Positions 7,245 to 14,621 of a DNA stretch of 18,540 nt are shown piece after piece. A program made the position numbers and the translations under genes. The number at the start of each line of letters is the position of its first letter. The stretch's first letter is position 1. The notes under the pieces are model-generated. The model saw only the letters and a program-made list of their open reading frames with translations. It was not told where the DNA came from and made no database searches. This DNA is from an uncultured Veillonella sp. (GTDB taxonomy: Bacteria > Bacillota > Negativicutes > Veillonellales > Veillonellaceae): contig NZ_UQYC01000036.1 in NCBI RefSeq assembly GCF_900545205.1, forward strand, positions 1 to 18,540. The letters run 5' to 3'.

Positions 7245-7273
7245 AAGAACCTACCTTTTATAGATAGGTTCTT
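7245..7273 (-). terminator. Intrinsic terminator ending the envelope cluster
   Basis: A 9-bp stem pairs 7245-7253 with 7265-7273 around an 11-nt loop. On the minus strand it is followed by a UUUU run. It lies 23 bp beyond the stop of the 108-residue protein gene. Confidence 0.75.
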
Positions 7274-7295
7274 ATAGTAAGCAATTATTATTATA

Positions 7296-7622
7296 TTATT
7301 TTTCAGGTTTTACCTTTTTTGGTGTCGTTTCAAGAACGATATTTTTACCATCCCGTTTAACTTGGATAGAGAATGCACCCTCACCTTCTTTGAAGTATTC
7401 CATCTTAATATCGAGCAACATTTTACCAATTAAAGTCTCTACCTTCTCTGTAAGGAATTCACGATAGAATGCATCTTCCTTTTGTTTTGGACTTTGATGT
7501 ACTACGAGTTTCTTAGCAGAACGCTCTCTATCAAGCATTGTTTCTTCAAAATTTTCAGTATCTTTAAAGTTTTTCATCATATCCGCATCGGATAAGCCTT
7601 TTTGAATTTTAAACTTTGCCAT
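7296..7622 (-). CDS. Small conserved protein of unknown function
   Basis: This is a 108-residue soluble, highly charged protein with a Lys-rich C-terminus and no signal peptide or membrane segment. I do not recognise a family. The middle (about 45-85) looks helical and the stretch at about 83-100 looks like a beta hairpin. Its start codon lies 14 bp inside the end of the glycosyltransferase gene, with AGGAGAT as ribosome binding site in that gene's last codons, so it is co-translated with it. It is probably a real gene because of this coupling and the terminator that follows. A role in glycan assembly is only a guess from position. Confidence 0.7.
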   Translation of the reverse strand: MAKFKIQKGLSDADMMKNFKDTENFEETMLDRERSAKKLVVHQSPKQKEDAFYREFLTEKVETLIGKMLLDIKMEYFKEGEGAFSIQVKRDGKNIVLETTPKKVKPEK

Positions 7623-8781
7623 GTTTATCTCCTATTAATTCGAAAATTGCCTTTTTCACGCGTACTGATTCAATACCAGACATACAATATTGATCAGGCT
7701 TAGGACAACGTCGTTTACGACATCCTAAGCAATCTAACTCATCATTAACAAGAACCTTAAAGTCCCCCGTCAACGGCCCCCACAGCTTAGGATCTGTAGG
7801 TCCAAAAAGTGCGACAACAGGTTTATTTAGAGCTAGTGCAATATGCAATGAACCCGTATCAGCAGTCACTACTACATCGCAACTTTCAATTAAAGCCCCT
7901 ACCTCTTGAAGTGTAGTTTTCCCCAACATATTCAGCATAATTTTATCAAGGCCATCAGCCGTTATGGAGTCCATCAACGGTTTGTATTGGATCGCCTCTT
8001 TTGGACCACCTAAGCACACAAAATTAGCTCTATACTGGAGAGATTTAATGAGAGAATACCATTTCTCTTGAGGCCACTCTTTCGTCGCCCAAGATGTACC
8101 TAGGACAAGACCTATGCGCAGTGGCTTATCTACCTCTCCGCGATTTAAGGATGTATCATAATTAATTGATTCCCACTGTTTTTCTGCCCAAGCACGCAAA
8201 TTAGAGGGCACAAAAAAATCCATGTGGTATAGCCGTTTACCACTAGAACCGTTGACTATGCAAGGTTTTTCATCATCAGTGATAACAGCAGCAGATGTAG
8301 TTAATCCACTATGCTCTGCAACGGCTGTATTCAGTAATTTAGCAACCTCTATATAACGCTTAATGACATGATCTGTACTCGGCTTTGCCTTGTAGTTAGT
8401 AAACATCCAATTCAGCTCTTTTGTACCACCAAGTCCAAGGCGAATGGGTGCACCTGATGCCAATAAAACGAGCCCTGTTATGAGTCGCCCTTGTACATCG
8501 ACAGCCACATCAAATTTGTATGGTTTTAACTTATCTCTAAGTTCCCACCACATGCGCCACATCGTTGGAATATGTAGTTTTTTAGAATGTGCTTCATATT
8601 CATCCCGCTCCCAAGGAATGATTTCATCTACATAGGGATTTCCCTGTAAAAGTTCTACCATACTAGGTGTTACAATCCAATGTAGCTTTGCCTCTGGATA
8701 ATGCTCTTTAATCCAGCGCGCAGCAGGTGTGGCATGTAGTATATCCCCTATATAGCTGAGTCGTACAAATAATATATTCAT
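7609..8781 (-). CDS. Glycosyltransferase family 9 (heptosyltransferase-like)
   Basis: This 390-residue GT-B enzyme is of the LPS heptosyltransferase type and acts on the inner face of the cytoplasmic membrane. The N-terminal Rossmann domain opens with MNILFVRLSYIGDILHATPA, with Asp13 in the usual catalytic position. The nucleotide-sugar domain has TSWATKEWP at 229-237, ADTGSLH at 307-313 and FGPTDP at 326-331. The C-terminus has four cysteines (351, 354, 359, 366), a pattern seen in many GT9 proteins. An in-frame extension reaches 8835 but starts inside the preceding terminator region. I chose the ATG at 8779-8781 with AAGGAT upstream. It points to an outer membrane with core oligosaccharide. 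The sugar donor is not readable. Confidence 0.9.
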   Translation of the reverse strand: MNILFVRLSYIGDILHATPAARWIKEHYPEAKLHWIVTPSMVELLQGNPYVDEIIPWERDEYEAHSKKLHIPTMWRMWWELRDKLKPYKFDVAVDVQGRLITGLVLLASGAPIRLGLGGTKELNWMFTNYKAKPSTDHVIKRYIEVAKLLNTAVAEHSGLTTSAAVITDDEKPCIVNGSSGKRLYHMDFFVPSNLRAWAEKQWESINYDTSLNRGEVDKPLRIGLVLGTSWATKEWPQEKWYSLIKSLQYRANFVCLGGPKEAIQYKPLMDSITADGLDKIMLNMLGKTTLQEVGALIESCDVVVTADTGSLHIALALNKPVVALFGPTDPKLWGPLTGDFKVLVNDELDCLGCRKRRCPKPDQYCMSGIESVRVKKAIFELIGDKHGKV

Positions 8782-8814
8782 ATATATCCTTATAGTACAA
8801 ACGAGTATAGGAAT

Positions 8815-8847
8815 AAAGCCTTTATAATGAATCATTATAAAGGCTTT
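8815..8847. terminator. Hairpin between the propeller-like and GT9 genes
   Basis: A stem of about 14 bp (8815-8828 with 8834-8847) has a 5-nt loop. It lies immediately after the stop codon of the upstream gene and has a weak U-tract (UUUAUUCC) on the minus strand. It probably causes partial termination, attenuating GT9 expression, or serves as an mRNA processing point. Confidence 0.65.
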
Positions 8848-8850
8848 TTC

Positions 8851-9792
8851 TTAAGATTTCTTTTTACTATCACTAGAAGATTTAGAAGATGTATCATCTT
8901 CTGTTACCTTCGTAGTTTCGTCACTACCATCCTTAATGATAGTTTTCACATCAGACAAGGTTAATTCATTGAACGTTGTTGGATGATTGTATTTATAAAC
9001 TGGTTTGAAGCCTACACCGAGTTTACCAGTATAAACAGTTAAGGCATTATTATCTTCATCCACGCGAGCAATATAGATAGTTTTATCCATATCAACGCCA
9101 ATTAGACGGAAACGTCCTGGTGGATTGATAACACGCCAACCACCTTCAATACCATTAAACATGAAGATATCCCCAGTCTTGGCATTATCGTAGAAGAATC
9201 TATCTTCATCATAGAATACGCCAATATGACCAATATCTGTAGCTTGCATATAAACGCGACGCGTATCATAGTTAGCATCAGTACGATAAATGCGATATGC
9301 GTGTTCTTGAACCTTTACCTTCATGTAAACAACGTTTGTCGCTTCAGAATACGCAGCATCTACGATCTTACTGTTACGAGGCAAATCTTCAAGTTTAGTA
9401 TCTACTTCATGTTCAGGATCATCTGCATTGAGACGCGCCATAACAACCTCTCTAGAGTCATATAGACCCATGATGGCATAGTTACGGTCAGGCATCCAGT
9501 TAAAGTAACTAATAGAACGTCCTTTCAAATCTATTGTAGTAGGCTTACTTTCATTAGCCTTATAGATTTTCAAAGAGTTTTCAGTAACAACCGCCATAAA
9601 CTGACGGTCATACGATACATATTTTGTGCCTTCCTTTACATCAGGAAAGTTTTTAGTATCATCCTTAGATGCACCTGCTACATTAAAATCTGTAGTCGGT
9701 GCAAACATATATTGATCAAGGTATAGGTACACCCCACCTTGCAGAAGAATACCAACCGCAAAGGCGCTCAGTACACGCGTAAAAGGTTTCAT
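8851..9792 (-). CDS. Membrane-anchored beta-propeller-like extracytoplasmic protein
   Basis: This 313-residue protein has an N-terminal hydrophobic segment at about 7-27, probably an uncleaved anchor or signal peptide, followed by an outside domain. The body shows repeated four-strand blocks with signatures such as YVSYDRQFMAVVTENSLKIY and FNWMPDRNYAIMGLYD, resembling TolB/WD40-type propellers. The last 35 residues are Asp/Ser/Lys-rich and likely disordered. I recognise no named family. Its AGGAGG site is fused to the stop codon of the preceding NAGPA gene (TAGGAGGACACATG), so the two are strongly coupled. That suggests the protein partners with the glycosidase, perhaps as a binding or scaffolding factor. 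This role is inference. Confidence 0.75.
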   Translation of the reverse strand: MKPFTRVLSAFAVGILLQGGVYLYLDQYMFAPTTDFNVAGASKDDTKNFPDVKEGTKYVSYDRQFMAVVTENSLKIYKANESKPTTIDLKGRSISYFNWMPDRNYAIMGLYDSREVVMARLNADDPEHEVDTKLEDLPRNSKIVDAAYSEATNVVYMKVKVQEHAYRIYRTDANYDTRRVYMQATDIGHIGVFYDEDRFFYDNAKTGDIFMFNGIEGGWRVINPPGRFRLIGVDMDKTIYIARVDEDNNALTVYTGKLGVGFKPVYKYNHPTTFNELTLSDVKTIIKDGSDETTKVTEDDTSSKSSSDSKKKS

Positions 9793-9800
9793 GTGTCCTC

Positions 9801-10739
9801 CTATTTCACGATAAACGCCGTTGGGATCATGCGTTCCCCTAACAAATCAGCTGGTTTGTTCACTACTTTACCATTGAGGTATAGTGTAGAACTAGAACCA
9901 CCATCTAAATTCGCTGCAATGTAGCAACCTTTTTCATAGAGAATATCTTGTACGTCACGCAATGTAGCGCCAAGAGAATAACCTGGTTGACGACCATCGA
10001 TTACGAGGAATAGTACGGTACCATCCTTCTTTTGACCAATAGCAGTACGTGGACCTACACCCCAGCCACCATCGCCTTCGGTAATCATCTTCTTACCATC
10101 TACGATAAGAGGTGGGCCAAAGGTAATACCTTCCATGGCTTTCATATCACCAAGTTGTGTTTTATCATAGTTACCAGCAATAAGGTTGCCAGATTTAGAG
10201 AAGCCTACGAAGTCTACCGCTTCTTCTGGGCCTACATCCTTACCGATAACATATTCACCATCATGCAAGATAAAGCCATACGGCAAACGGCCTGTACCAG
10301 TACCATTAGGATCGTGGAAACCACCACCATTGATAGCCGCTACCGCATTATTCATCTTCGCAATATTACTTGTAGTATCGCCTTTTTCTTGAATATTCGC
10401 AGCTGTGCCAACTTGAATGCGACGTGGATCTGGAATTTCAAGAATATAGCCTACATAACGAGCAGACTGAATCTTTTCAAGATTCAAGCTCTTATCTTCA
10501 CGAGCATTAAACTTGAACAGATCTTGGCTTTTAACAACACCAACAGTACCCAAAATAGATTGCAATTCATCTTCACTGAATAGCCATGTAATGTAATGAG
10601 GATGGCGAGATTGCAATATGGCACCAATAACGGCGCGCTTTACATTATTAAATGGTCCAAAGAGCACCACGAATGGTGAGGTTACAACGGTAAATAGGAA
10701 CACCATGATGATGAACTTTACCCAATTCTTTTTGAACAA
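9801..10739 (-). CDS. NAGPA-type phosphodiester glycosidase family protein
   Basis: This 312-residue envelope protein has one N-terminal membrane segment (about 8-30) and an extracytoplasmic NAGPA (DUF2233) domain at about 95-312. Family motifs are INGGGF at 136-141, GPRTAIGQ at 229-236, DGRQPGYSLGATL at 248-260 and NLDGGSSSTLY at 277-287. The family cleaves sugar-phosphodiester links. Bacterial members are linked to exopolysaccharide or wall-polymer processing. Translation starts at TTG, with AGGAG formed partly by the stop codon of the deacetylase gene 11 bp upstream, so the cluster is coupled. The natural substrate is unknown. Its company with a deacetylase suggests modification of a surface glycan. 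Confidence 0.9.
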   Translation of the reverse strand: MFKKNWVKFIIMVFLFTVVTSPFVVLFGPFNNVKRAVIGAILQSRHPHYITWLFSEDELQSILGTVGVVKSQDLFKFNAREDKSLNLEKIQSARYVGYILEIPDPRRIQVGTAANIQEKGDTTSNIAKMNNAVAAINGGGFHDPNGTGTGRLPYGFILHDGEYVIGKDVGPEEAVDFVGFSKSGNLIAGNYDKTQLGDMKAMEGITFGPPLIVDGKKMITEGDGGWGVGPRTAIGQKKDGTVLFLVIDGRQPGYSLGATLRDVQDILYEKGCYIAANLDGGSSSTLYLNGKVVNKPADLLGERMIPTAFIVK

Positions 10740-10750
10740 TGTATTTCTCC

Positions 10751-11554
10751 TTATAAATCAGTGAAATGTTCAGTGCTAATGCGTTCTTCAAAATGTTTGA
10801 TATCAACAGCATTACCAACCCAAACACGCAAAATGTTATATGGATTATCACCTGTATGAGCCCAGCCAGATTTCATAGCCATACTCATTTTGATGCCCGC
10901 TTTTTTAGTGGCAGCATCGGTGAATTCATTTTTATCTCCATAAGGATAGCAGAACCAAGGATTATCCTTGATACCCACTTCTTTTGCAAGGGCTTCTTGA
11001 GCCTTTGTAATATTTTCTATTTGTTTAGCTTCAGACAATTGGCCCATTTCGATATGTTGGAATCCATGATTGGAAATGGTAATACCATTTTTATGCATTT
11101 CACGAATTTGATCCCAAGTTAACCGTGTACCTACATCGCCAGGATTGATAAACACAGTGGCTGCAAAACCATATTCCTTCATAATTGGATATACGATAGA
11201 ATACGTATCTGCATAACCGTCATCAAATGTTAATACAACAGGTTTTTCAGGCACTGCTGCACCATTTACGACATAATCATATAGTTGATCCATCGTTAAT
11301 GGATTATAACCATTATCTTTGAGGAACTTCATTTGTTCTCTGAATAGATCCTCACGAATAACTGCATCGTTATCCTTATCATCGCCAATTTTATGATACA
11401 TAAGAACAGGGATGCCCGTTGGATGTACCATTTTGACTTCTTTTACAGGCGCCGTTGGACTAGGTGGTTCCGTTTTTTGTGAAAGCAATCCACATCCTGC
11501 TAAAACCACAGCCAATGCGACAACTAATAGTGTTACCAATGGAATCCGTTTCAT
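10751..11554 (-). CDS. Lipoprotein polysaccharide deacetylase (CE4, NodB fold)
   Basis: This 267-residue enzyme probably removes N-acetyl groups from a surface or wall glycan. The signal peptide ends in a lipobox LAGC with Cys21, so the mature protein is lipid-anchored. The NodB domain spans about 100-245: motif 1 TFDDGYAD with Asp111 and Asp112, the motif 2 metal ligands His163 and His167 in SNHGFQH, and CYPYG at 202-206. The sequence GIPVLMYHKIGD at 48-59 is typical of PgaB-like and peptidoglycan-deacetylase-like CE4 lipoproteins. It is the first gene of the envelope cluster, with GGAGGG upstream of its ATG. Whether the substrate is peptidoglycan or an exopolysaccharide is unresolved. Confidence 0.92.
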   Translation of the reverse strand: MKRIPLVTLLVVALAVVLAGCGLLSQKTEPPSPTAPVKEVKMVHPTGIPVLMYHKIGDDKDNDAVIREDLFREQMKFLKDNGYNPLTMDQLYDYVVNGAAVPEKPVVLTFDDGYADTYSIVYPIMKEYGFAATVFINPGDVGTRLTWDQIREMHKNGITISNHGFQHIEMGQLSEAKQIENITKAQEALAKEVGIKDNPWFCYPYGDKNEFTDAATKKAGIKMSMAMKSGWAHTGDNPYNILRVWVGNAVDIKHFEERISTEHFTDL

Positions 11555-11592
11555 AGGTCCCTCCTCTATTAGAACACAATTATATACAGAAT

Positions 11593-11621
11593 ATTATAAC
11601 ATTTCTATGAAGATTAGTAAA
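11593..11621 (-). promoter_or_regulatory. Promoter of the envelope cluster
   Basis: On the minus strand TTTACT (11616-11621), a 17-bp spacer and TATAAT (11593-11598) lie about 40 bp upstream of the deacetylase start. Confidence 0.6.
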
Positions 11622-11624
11622 AAA

Positions 11625-11726
11625 CTAACGCTTTACTAGTACCTCATCAATTGATTTTCTAGGTCTAGGATACATAGGCTCATCTGGAATACCTATGGCA
11701 ATGATAGCCTGTACATCTAGTGTTAT
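11625..11726 (-). pseudogene. C-terminal remnant of a nitroreductase
   Basis: An open stretch of 33 codons on the minus strand ends at a TAG (11625-11627). It encodes the typical nitroreductase tail: IAIGIPDEP followed by PRPRKSIDEVL. An in-frame stop at 11727-11729 precedes it, and no flavin-binding body is found upstream, so most of the gene (about 150-170 codons) is lost. No other feature is supported between this remnant and the hydrolase gene at 11873 apart from AT-rich promoter-like DNA. Confidence 0.7.
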
Positions 11727-11872
11727 CTAAATCCATTCTATCCATTTCTACTGAAAAAGAGTATTTCAACTGTAACCATTGTCATATTGTAATACTCTCA
11801 ATAATGCTTTAATATTCTAATTATATACTATATAACGTAAACTATACTATTTTAATACACAGAGGATTTACC

Positions 11873-12664
11873 ATGAAAAAACGACTTACCCTCATACAAA
11901 TGGATGTCCACGTAAACGACGTAGAATATAACTACAATCGAGTTCAAGAGTTATTGACCCAGTCCCTATCTGAAAGTCCAGATATTATCGTATTACCTGA
12001 AACCTGGAACACTGGTTTTTATCCATCTACAGATTTAATCAATATCGCCGATACAAATGGTGACCGCACAAAAGCCTTATTAAGTGCATTCACTAAAAAA
12101 CATAATGTAAATATTGTGGGCGGATCTGTAGCAATTGCAAAAGACAATCTCGTATTTAATACATCCTATGTTTACAACCGAAGCGGTGAACTTGTAGGAG
12201 AATATTCTAAAATGCACGGCTTTAGCCCTGCCAAAGAAGACAAATACTTTGCAAGCGGCACCCATACTACACATTTCGAGCTGGACGGAATACCTTGCAG
12301 TACGGTCATCTGCTATGACATCCGTTTCCCTGAGCTCGTAAGAATGGCTGCATTACCAGGCACAGAATTATTGTTTGTGCCTGCTCAATGGCCTACGATG
12401 CGTTTACGTCACTGGCAAGTACTCAATGAAGTGCGAGCTATTGAAAACCAACTCTTTGTCTGTGCCGTAAACGGCTGTGGCACAGTGGGTCGCGTTCAAA
12501 GTACAGGGCACTCCGCGGTATATGATCCATGGGGTACAAACCTACTCGAAATGGACACTAACGAAGGTATTGCTTCCGTAGACATCGACCTCGCTGTAGT
12601 CGAAGATATCCGTAACAAAATTAATATCTTTAGAGATCGCAAACCTGAACTCTATAATCTATAA
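11873..12664 (+). CDS. Carbon-nitrogen hydrolase, omega-amidase-like
   Basis: This 263-residue cytoplasmic enzyme of the nitrilase superfamily hydrolyses amide C-N bonds. The catalytic triad is complete: Glu43 in LPETWNTGF, Lys113 in YSKMHGF and Cys147 in VICYDIRFPE. The TWNTGF and CYDIRFPEL contexts resemble omega-amidase/YafV-type members that deamidate alpha-ketoglutaramate in methionine salvage or transaminase repair. That substrate is inferred from family likeness. AGAGGA precedes the ATG. It is one of only two plus-strand protein genes here, is monocistronic, and ends at a terminator shared with the convergent secreted-protein gene. Confidence 0.9.
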   Translation: MKKRLTLIQMDVHVNDVEYNYNRVQELLTQSLSESPDIIVLPETWNTGFYPSTDLINIADTNGDRTKALLSAFTKKHNVNIVGGSVAIAKDNLVFNTSYVYNRSGELVGEYSKMHGFSPAKEDKYFASGTHTTHFELDGIPCSTVICYDIRFPELVRMAALPGTELLFVPAQWPTMRLRHWQVLNEVRAIENQLFVCAVNGCGTVGRVQSTGHSAVYDPWGTNLLEMDTNEGIASVDIDLAVVEDIRNKINIFRDRKPELYNL

Positions 12665-12666
12665 CA

Positions 12667-12733
12667 AAAAGGCACATTGTTTTGAACAACCATCTTAAAT
12701 CAGGAAGGTCATTCATTTAACAATGTGCCTTTT
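12667..12733. terminator. Convergent bidirectional terminator with long loop
   Basis: A perfect 15-bp stem (12667-12681 with 12719-12733) has a 37-nt loop and A/T tracts on both sides. It lies between the convergent hydrolase (stop 12664) and secreted-protein (stop 12738) genes and serves both. The long loop is unusual for such a stem. Confidence 0.8.
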
Positions 12734-12737
12734 ATTT

Positions 12738-13823
12738 TTATTGAACTGTATGTAAGAAATAGATTACTCTAGTTTGTTCTGGATTAACAGCCATACCTGC
12801 AACAGTAAACGTGTTATATGAATAATCAAATTTAAAGATATAGAATGTATAATCTGCGTTAAATGGTCGCTTTACTTCCTTAAACGAATAGTAGCCTAAA
12901 TATTTTTTCTGTAAAGCCTTATTTTCATCATTAGACAACACTTTATCAGAACTTAATTGACTAGAATCTTGCTCTAAGTCCAACCCCATTTTATTATTCA
13001 TTTGGTTAGAGAGCTCATGATCAACCTTTCGCTTAATATTCTCATTGCTTAGTGCCATTTTATATTGATACATATTATTGAATGTATTAGTTACTTCAAT
13101 CCATTCTTCTGGCAATATAGTAGACATGTATTTTCTATATTTCGTCTTAACATCCTCGTACGGTTTAATAGAAACACGTTCAGCCTCACCCTTAGTAATA
13201 ATAACCTTAGCATGATTTTCTGCATCTTGAATATAAGGCTTTAGCTCTGATGGTTTACCTGTGAAAGAAACTTGGATATAACGACCATCTTCAATCGCCT
13301 TAGGTGGCTTTAAATGAATATCAACTTGCTTAGCAAAAGAAGGTATTTTCTTTGGAAAACCAGACAAATCATTCACTTTATTTATATCTATATGATTGTA
13401 ATATTCCTTGTCATTAACAGGATATTTAATGCTTTCCCTAAAATTAATAGCAGCTACAATTTGTTTTTCAATTTCTTCTCGTGTATAGGGATTTTTAATA
13501 AAGTCTCGTTGTGGCGTACTTCTTATCCTTCTATTATGTTCCTCTATATGAGCGTGCATACGCGATTCTTCATCTCGCTGCTGCAATATTTGTTCGTTAT
13601 ATGTTTTTTTAGCAAGAGACATAACAGCATAAGATAATTCAGTTTCACCCGTTACTTTACTTTCCATATAAGGCATAACCTCTAGAGGTTGTGTTCTATC
13701 TACTTGAGAAGTCTTTGTGCCCAAAGGTGTTCCTACAGATGGAGTGGATAACTGCTCAGCATTTGTTATTCCTATATTAGCAACCAATGCGGTCACAACA
13801 AGTATAAATCCTTTTAACTTCAT
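12738..13823 (-). CDS. Secreted protein of unknown family, short paralogue
   Basis: This is a 361-residue exported protein with a Sec signal peptide (cleavage likely after TNA at residue 22). I do not recognise a named family. It shares two blocks with the protein encoded at 16853-18310. Block A spans about 134-200, with GFPKKIPSFAK at 155-165 and a GRYIQVSF...LKPYI stretch. Block B spans about 302-358, with LQKKYL, a YTFYIFKFDYS strand and VNPEQTRVIYFL at the end. The middle is helical and charged, and the N-terminal third is divergent. The start has GGAG upstream. The block pattern suggests a periplasmic or surface protein with a beta-rich C-terminal domain. Function is unknown. Confidence 0.8.
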   Translation of the reverse strand: MKLKGFILVVTALVANIGITNAEQLSTPSVGTPLGTKTSQVDRTQPLEVMPYMESKVTGETELSYAVMSLAKKTYNEQILQQRDEESRMHAHIEEHNRRIRSTPQRDFIKNPYTREEIEKQIVAAINFRESIKYPVNDKEYYNHIDINKVNDLSGFPKKIPSFAKQVDIHLKPPKAIEDGRYIQVSFTGKPSELKPYIQDAENHAKVIITKGEAERVSIKPYEDVKTKYRKYMSTILPEEWIEVTNTFNNMYQYKMALSNENIKRKVDHELSNQMNNKMGLDLEQDSSQLSSDKVLSNDENKALQKKYLGYYSFKEVKRPFNADYTFYIFKFDYSYNTFTVAGMAVNPEQTRVIYFLHTVQ

Positions 13824-13886
13824 TCATATCTCCATTAAATAAACTATATAAAAGAGTTACTCTACATACATAGCTAATCAGATAAT

Positions 13887-14099
13887 TTAAAACTCAATAA
13901 GCTTCCACATGTCCTCTGGAACTTGTTCTAGAGGTTTGTTCTTTGCCATAGCATCTTTTAGAATATCAATCGTATCTTGTACTTCTTGTTTATTCTTTGT
14001 ATTTGGATCGTGTAAAACGACACGGTTCAATGAGTCCTGACCAAATTGTTTTAAGTATTCTTTTTCCACTTGATTCAGTTCACGACGTAAGTATTTCAT
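13887..14099 (-). CDS. Small protein next to a toxin remnant, possible antitoxin or orphan
   Basis: This 70-residue, charged, mostly helical protein has no signal peptide or membrane segment. I chose the ATG at 14097-14099 (MKYLRREL) because GAGGA lies just upstream. The frame extends to 14138, but that earlier ATG lies inside the toxin coding region and lacks such a site. It begins 10 bp after the stop of the truncated RelE/ParE gene, so the two look like one transcription unit. The toxin-first order and the lack of a recognised DNA-binding motif make an antitoxin role uncertain. An unrelated small protein is equally possible. Confidence 0.55.
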   Translation of the reverse strand: MKYLRRELNQVEKEYLKQFGQDSLNRVVLHDPNTKNKQEVQDTIDILKDAMAKNKPLEQVPEDMWKLIEF

Positions 14100-14109
14100 A
14101 GTGTATCCT

Positions 14110-14328
14110 CTATTTGTAGATATCTTTTCGATGTCCAACTTCTAACGCTAAAATAATACATCTATCATCATTAATATCGGCAATGACTCTATAATTACCA
14201 ATGCGATAACGCCACAGCCCCGTCTTATTACCTGTCAGTGATTTTCCTGAATATCTAGGATTTTCTACATTATCTACGTTCTTAATAAGCCAATTAAAGA
14301 GATAACGTTGTGTTGATAATACATTGTA
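14110..14328 (-). pseudogene. N-terminally truncated RelE/ParE-type toxin
   Basis: A stretch of 72 codons without a usable start reads as the body and tail of a type II toxin of the RelE/ParE superfamily: NPRYSGKSLTG, LWRYRIGNYRVIADI, and the C-terminal ALEVGHRKDIY. Full-length members have about 85-95 residues, so roughly the first 15-20 (strand 1 and part of helix 1) are missing. An in-frame TAA (14329-14331) sits exactly at the break, inside a palindrome. No cognate antitoxin gene lies upstream on this strand. The gene is probably inactive unless it initiates from an unusual codon. Confidence 0.75.
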
Positions 14329-14331
14329 TTA
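14317..14331. repeat. Palindrome at the toxin break point
   Basis: TAATACA and TGTATTA are perfect 7-bp arms around a single base. The palindrome coincides with the point where toxin homology stops. It may be a leftover operator of the toxin module or the footprint of a deletion or insertion. Confidence 0.5.
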
Positions 14332-14411
14332 CATAGGGAGGTTTTAGTCTATTCCTTAAACACACAAACAGTACTATTTTAATAAAATTTTATATTTCAG
14401 AAATTAAGCAT

Positions 14412-14544
14412 ACAAAAAAGGCACACCACCCTTCTCTCGTCTCTCAGCGGCATGCCTTTTTATGTATATAGTTACTCTCGAACTATATCGTATGTCAGTC
14501 TGGCTAACTCTCTCTAAGTCCCTTTAACGACACGCCAGTATGTC
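14412..14544 (-). ncRNA. Candidate small RNA with GAGAG motifs
   Basis: The proposed minus-strand transcript of about 130 nt starts near 14544 behind a near-consensus promoter and ends in a U6 tract at 14414-14419. It carries GAGAGAG near 14511-14517, a strong hairpin with 8-bp stem (14466-14473 with 14481-14488) and a 7-nt loop CGAGAGU, and two more GAGAG motifs in the terminator loop. There is no reading frame of note. The terminator could also work on the plus strand, but the promoter argues for minus. A 3' module is shared with the candidate RNA at 2605-2778. No known family is recognised. Confidence 0.55.
14415..14461. terminator. Terminator hairpin of the GAGAG RNA
   Basis: A 9-bp stem (14415-14423 with 14453-14461) encloses a 29-nt loop that can fold further. 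The minus-strand side ends in UUUUUUG and the plus-strand side in UUUUUAUG, so it may act in both directions. Confidence 0.7.
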
Positions 14545-14550
14545 ACCTTT

Positions 14551-14579
14551 AATATACAATCATAAAATAACTTTGTCAA
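14551..14579 (-). promoter_or_regulatory. Promoter of the GAGAG RNA
   Basis: On the minus strand a consensus TTGACA (14574-14579), a 17-bp spacer and TATATT (14551-14556) predict a start near 14544. There is no protein gene in that direction until the toxin remnant, which argues for a stand-alone RNA. Confidence 0.65.
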
Positions 14580-14621
14580 TATTTTAGAAAAATTTTATCT
14601 TTTCATTTTACCAATAAATAC

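Noticed and set aside
8782..8835. N-terminal extension of the GT9 reading frame
   Set aside because: It begins inside the preceding terminator hairpin. The conserved GT9 start (MNILFVRLSYIGD) has its own ribosome site.
10032..10583. Plus-strand open frame of 183 codons
   Set aside because: It lies wholly antisense to the NAGPA gene, has no ribosome site and gives a low-complexity, Ile/Thr/Phe-rich product typical of a shadow frame.
14424..14445. T-box-like AGGGTGGTG on the minus strand in the terminator loop
   Set aside because: Only part of the T-box consensus is present. There is no specifier stem, and no aminoacyl-tRNA or amino-acid gene follows on that strand.
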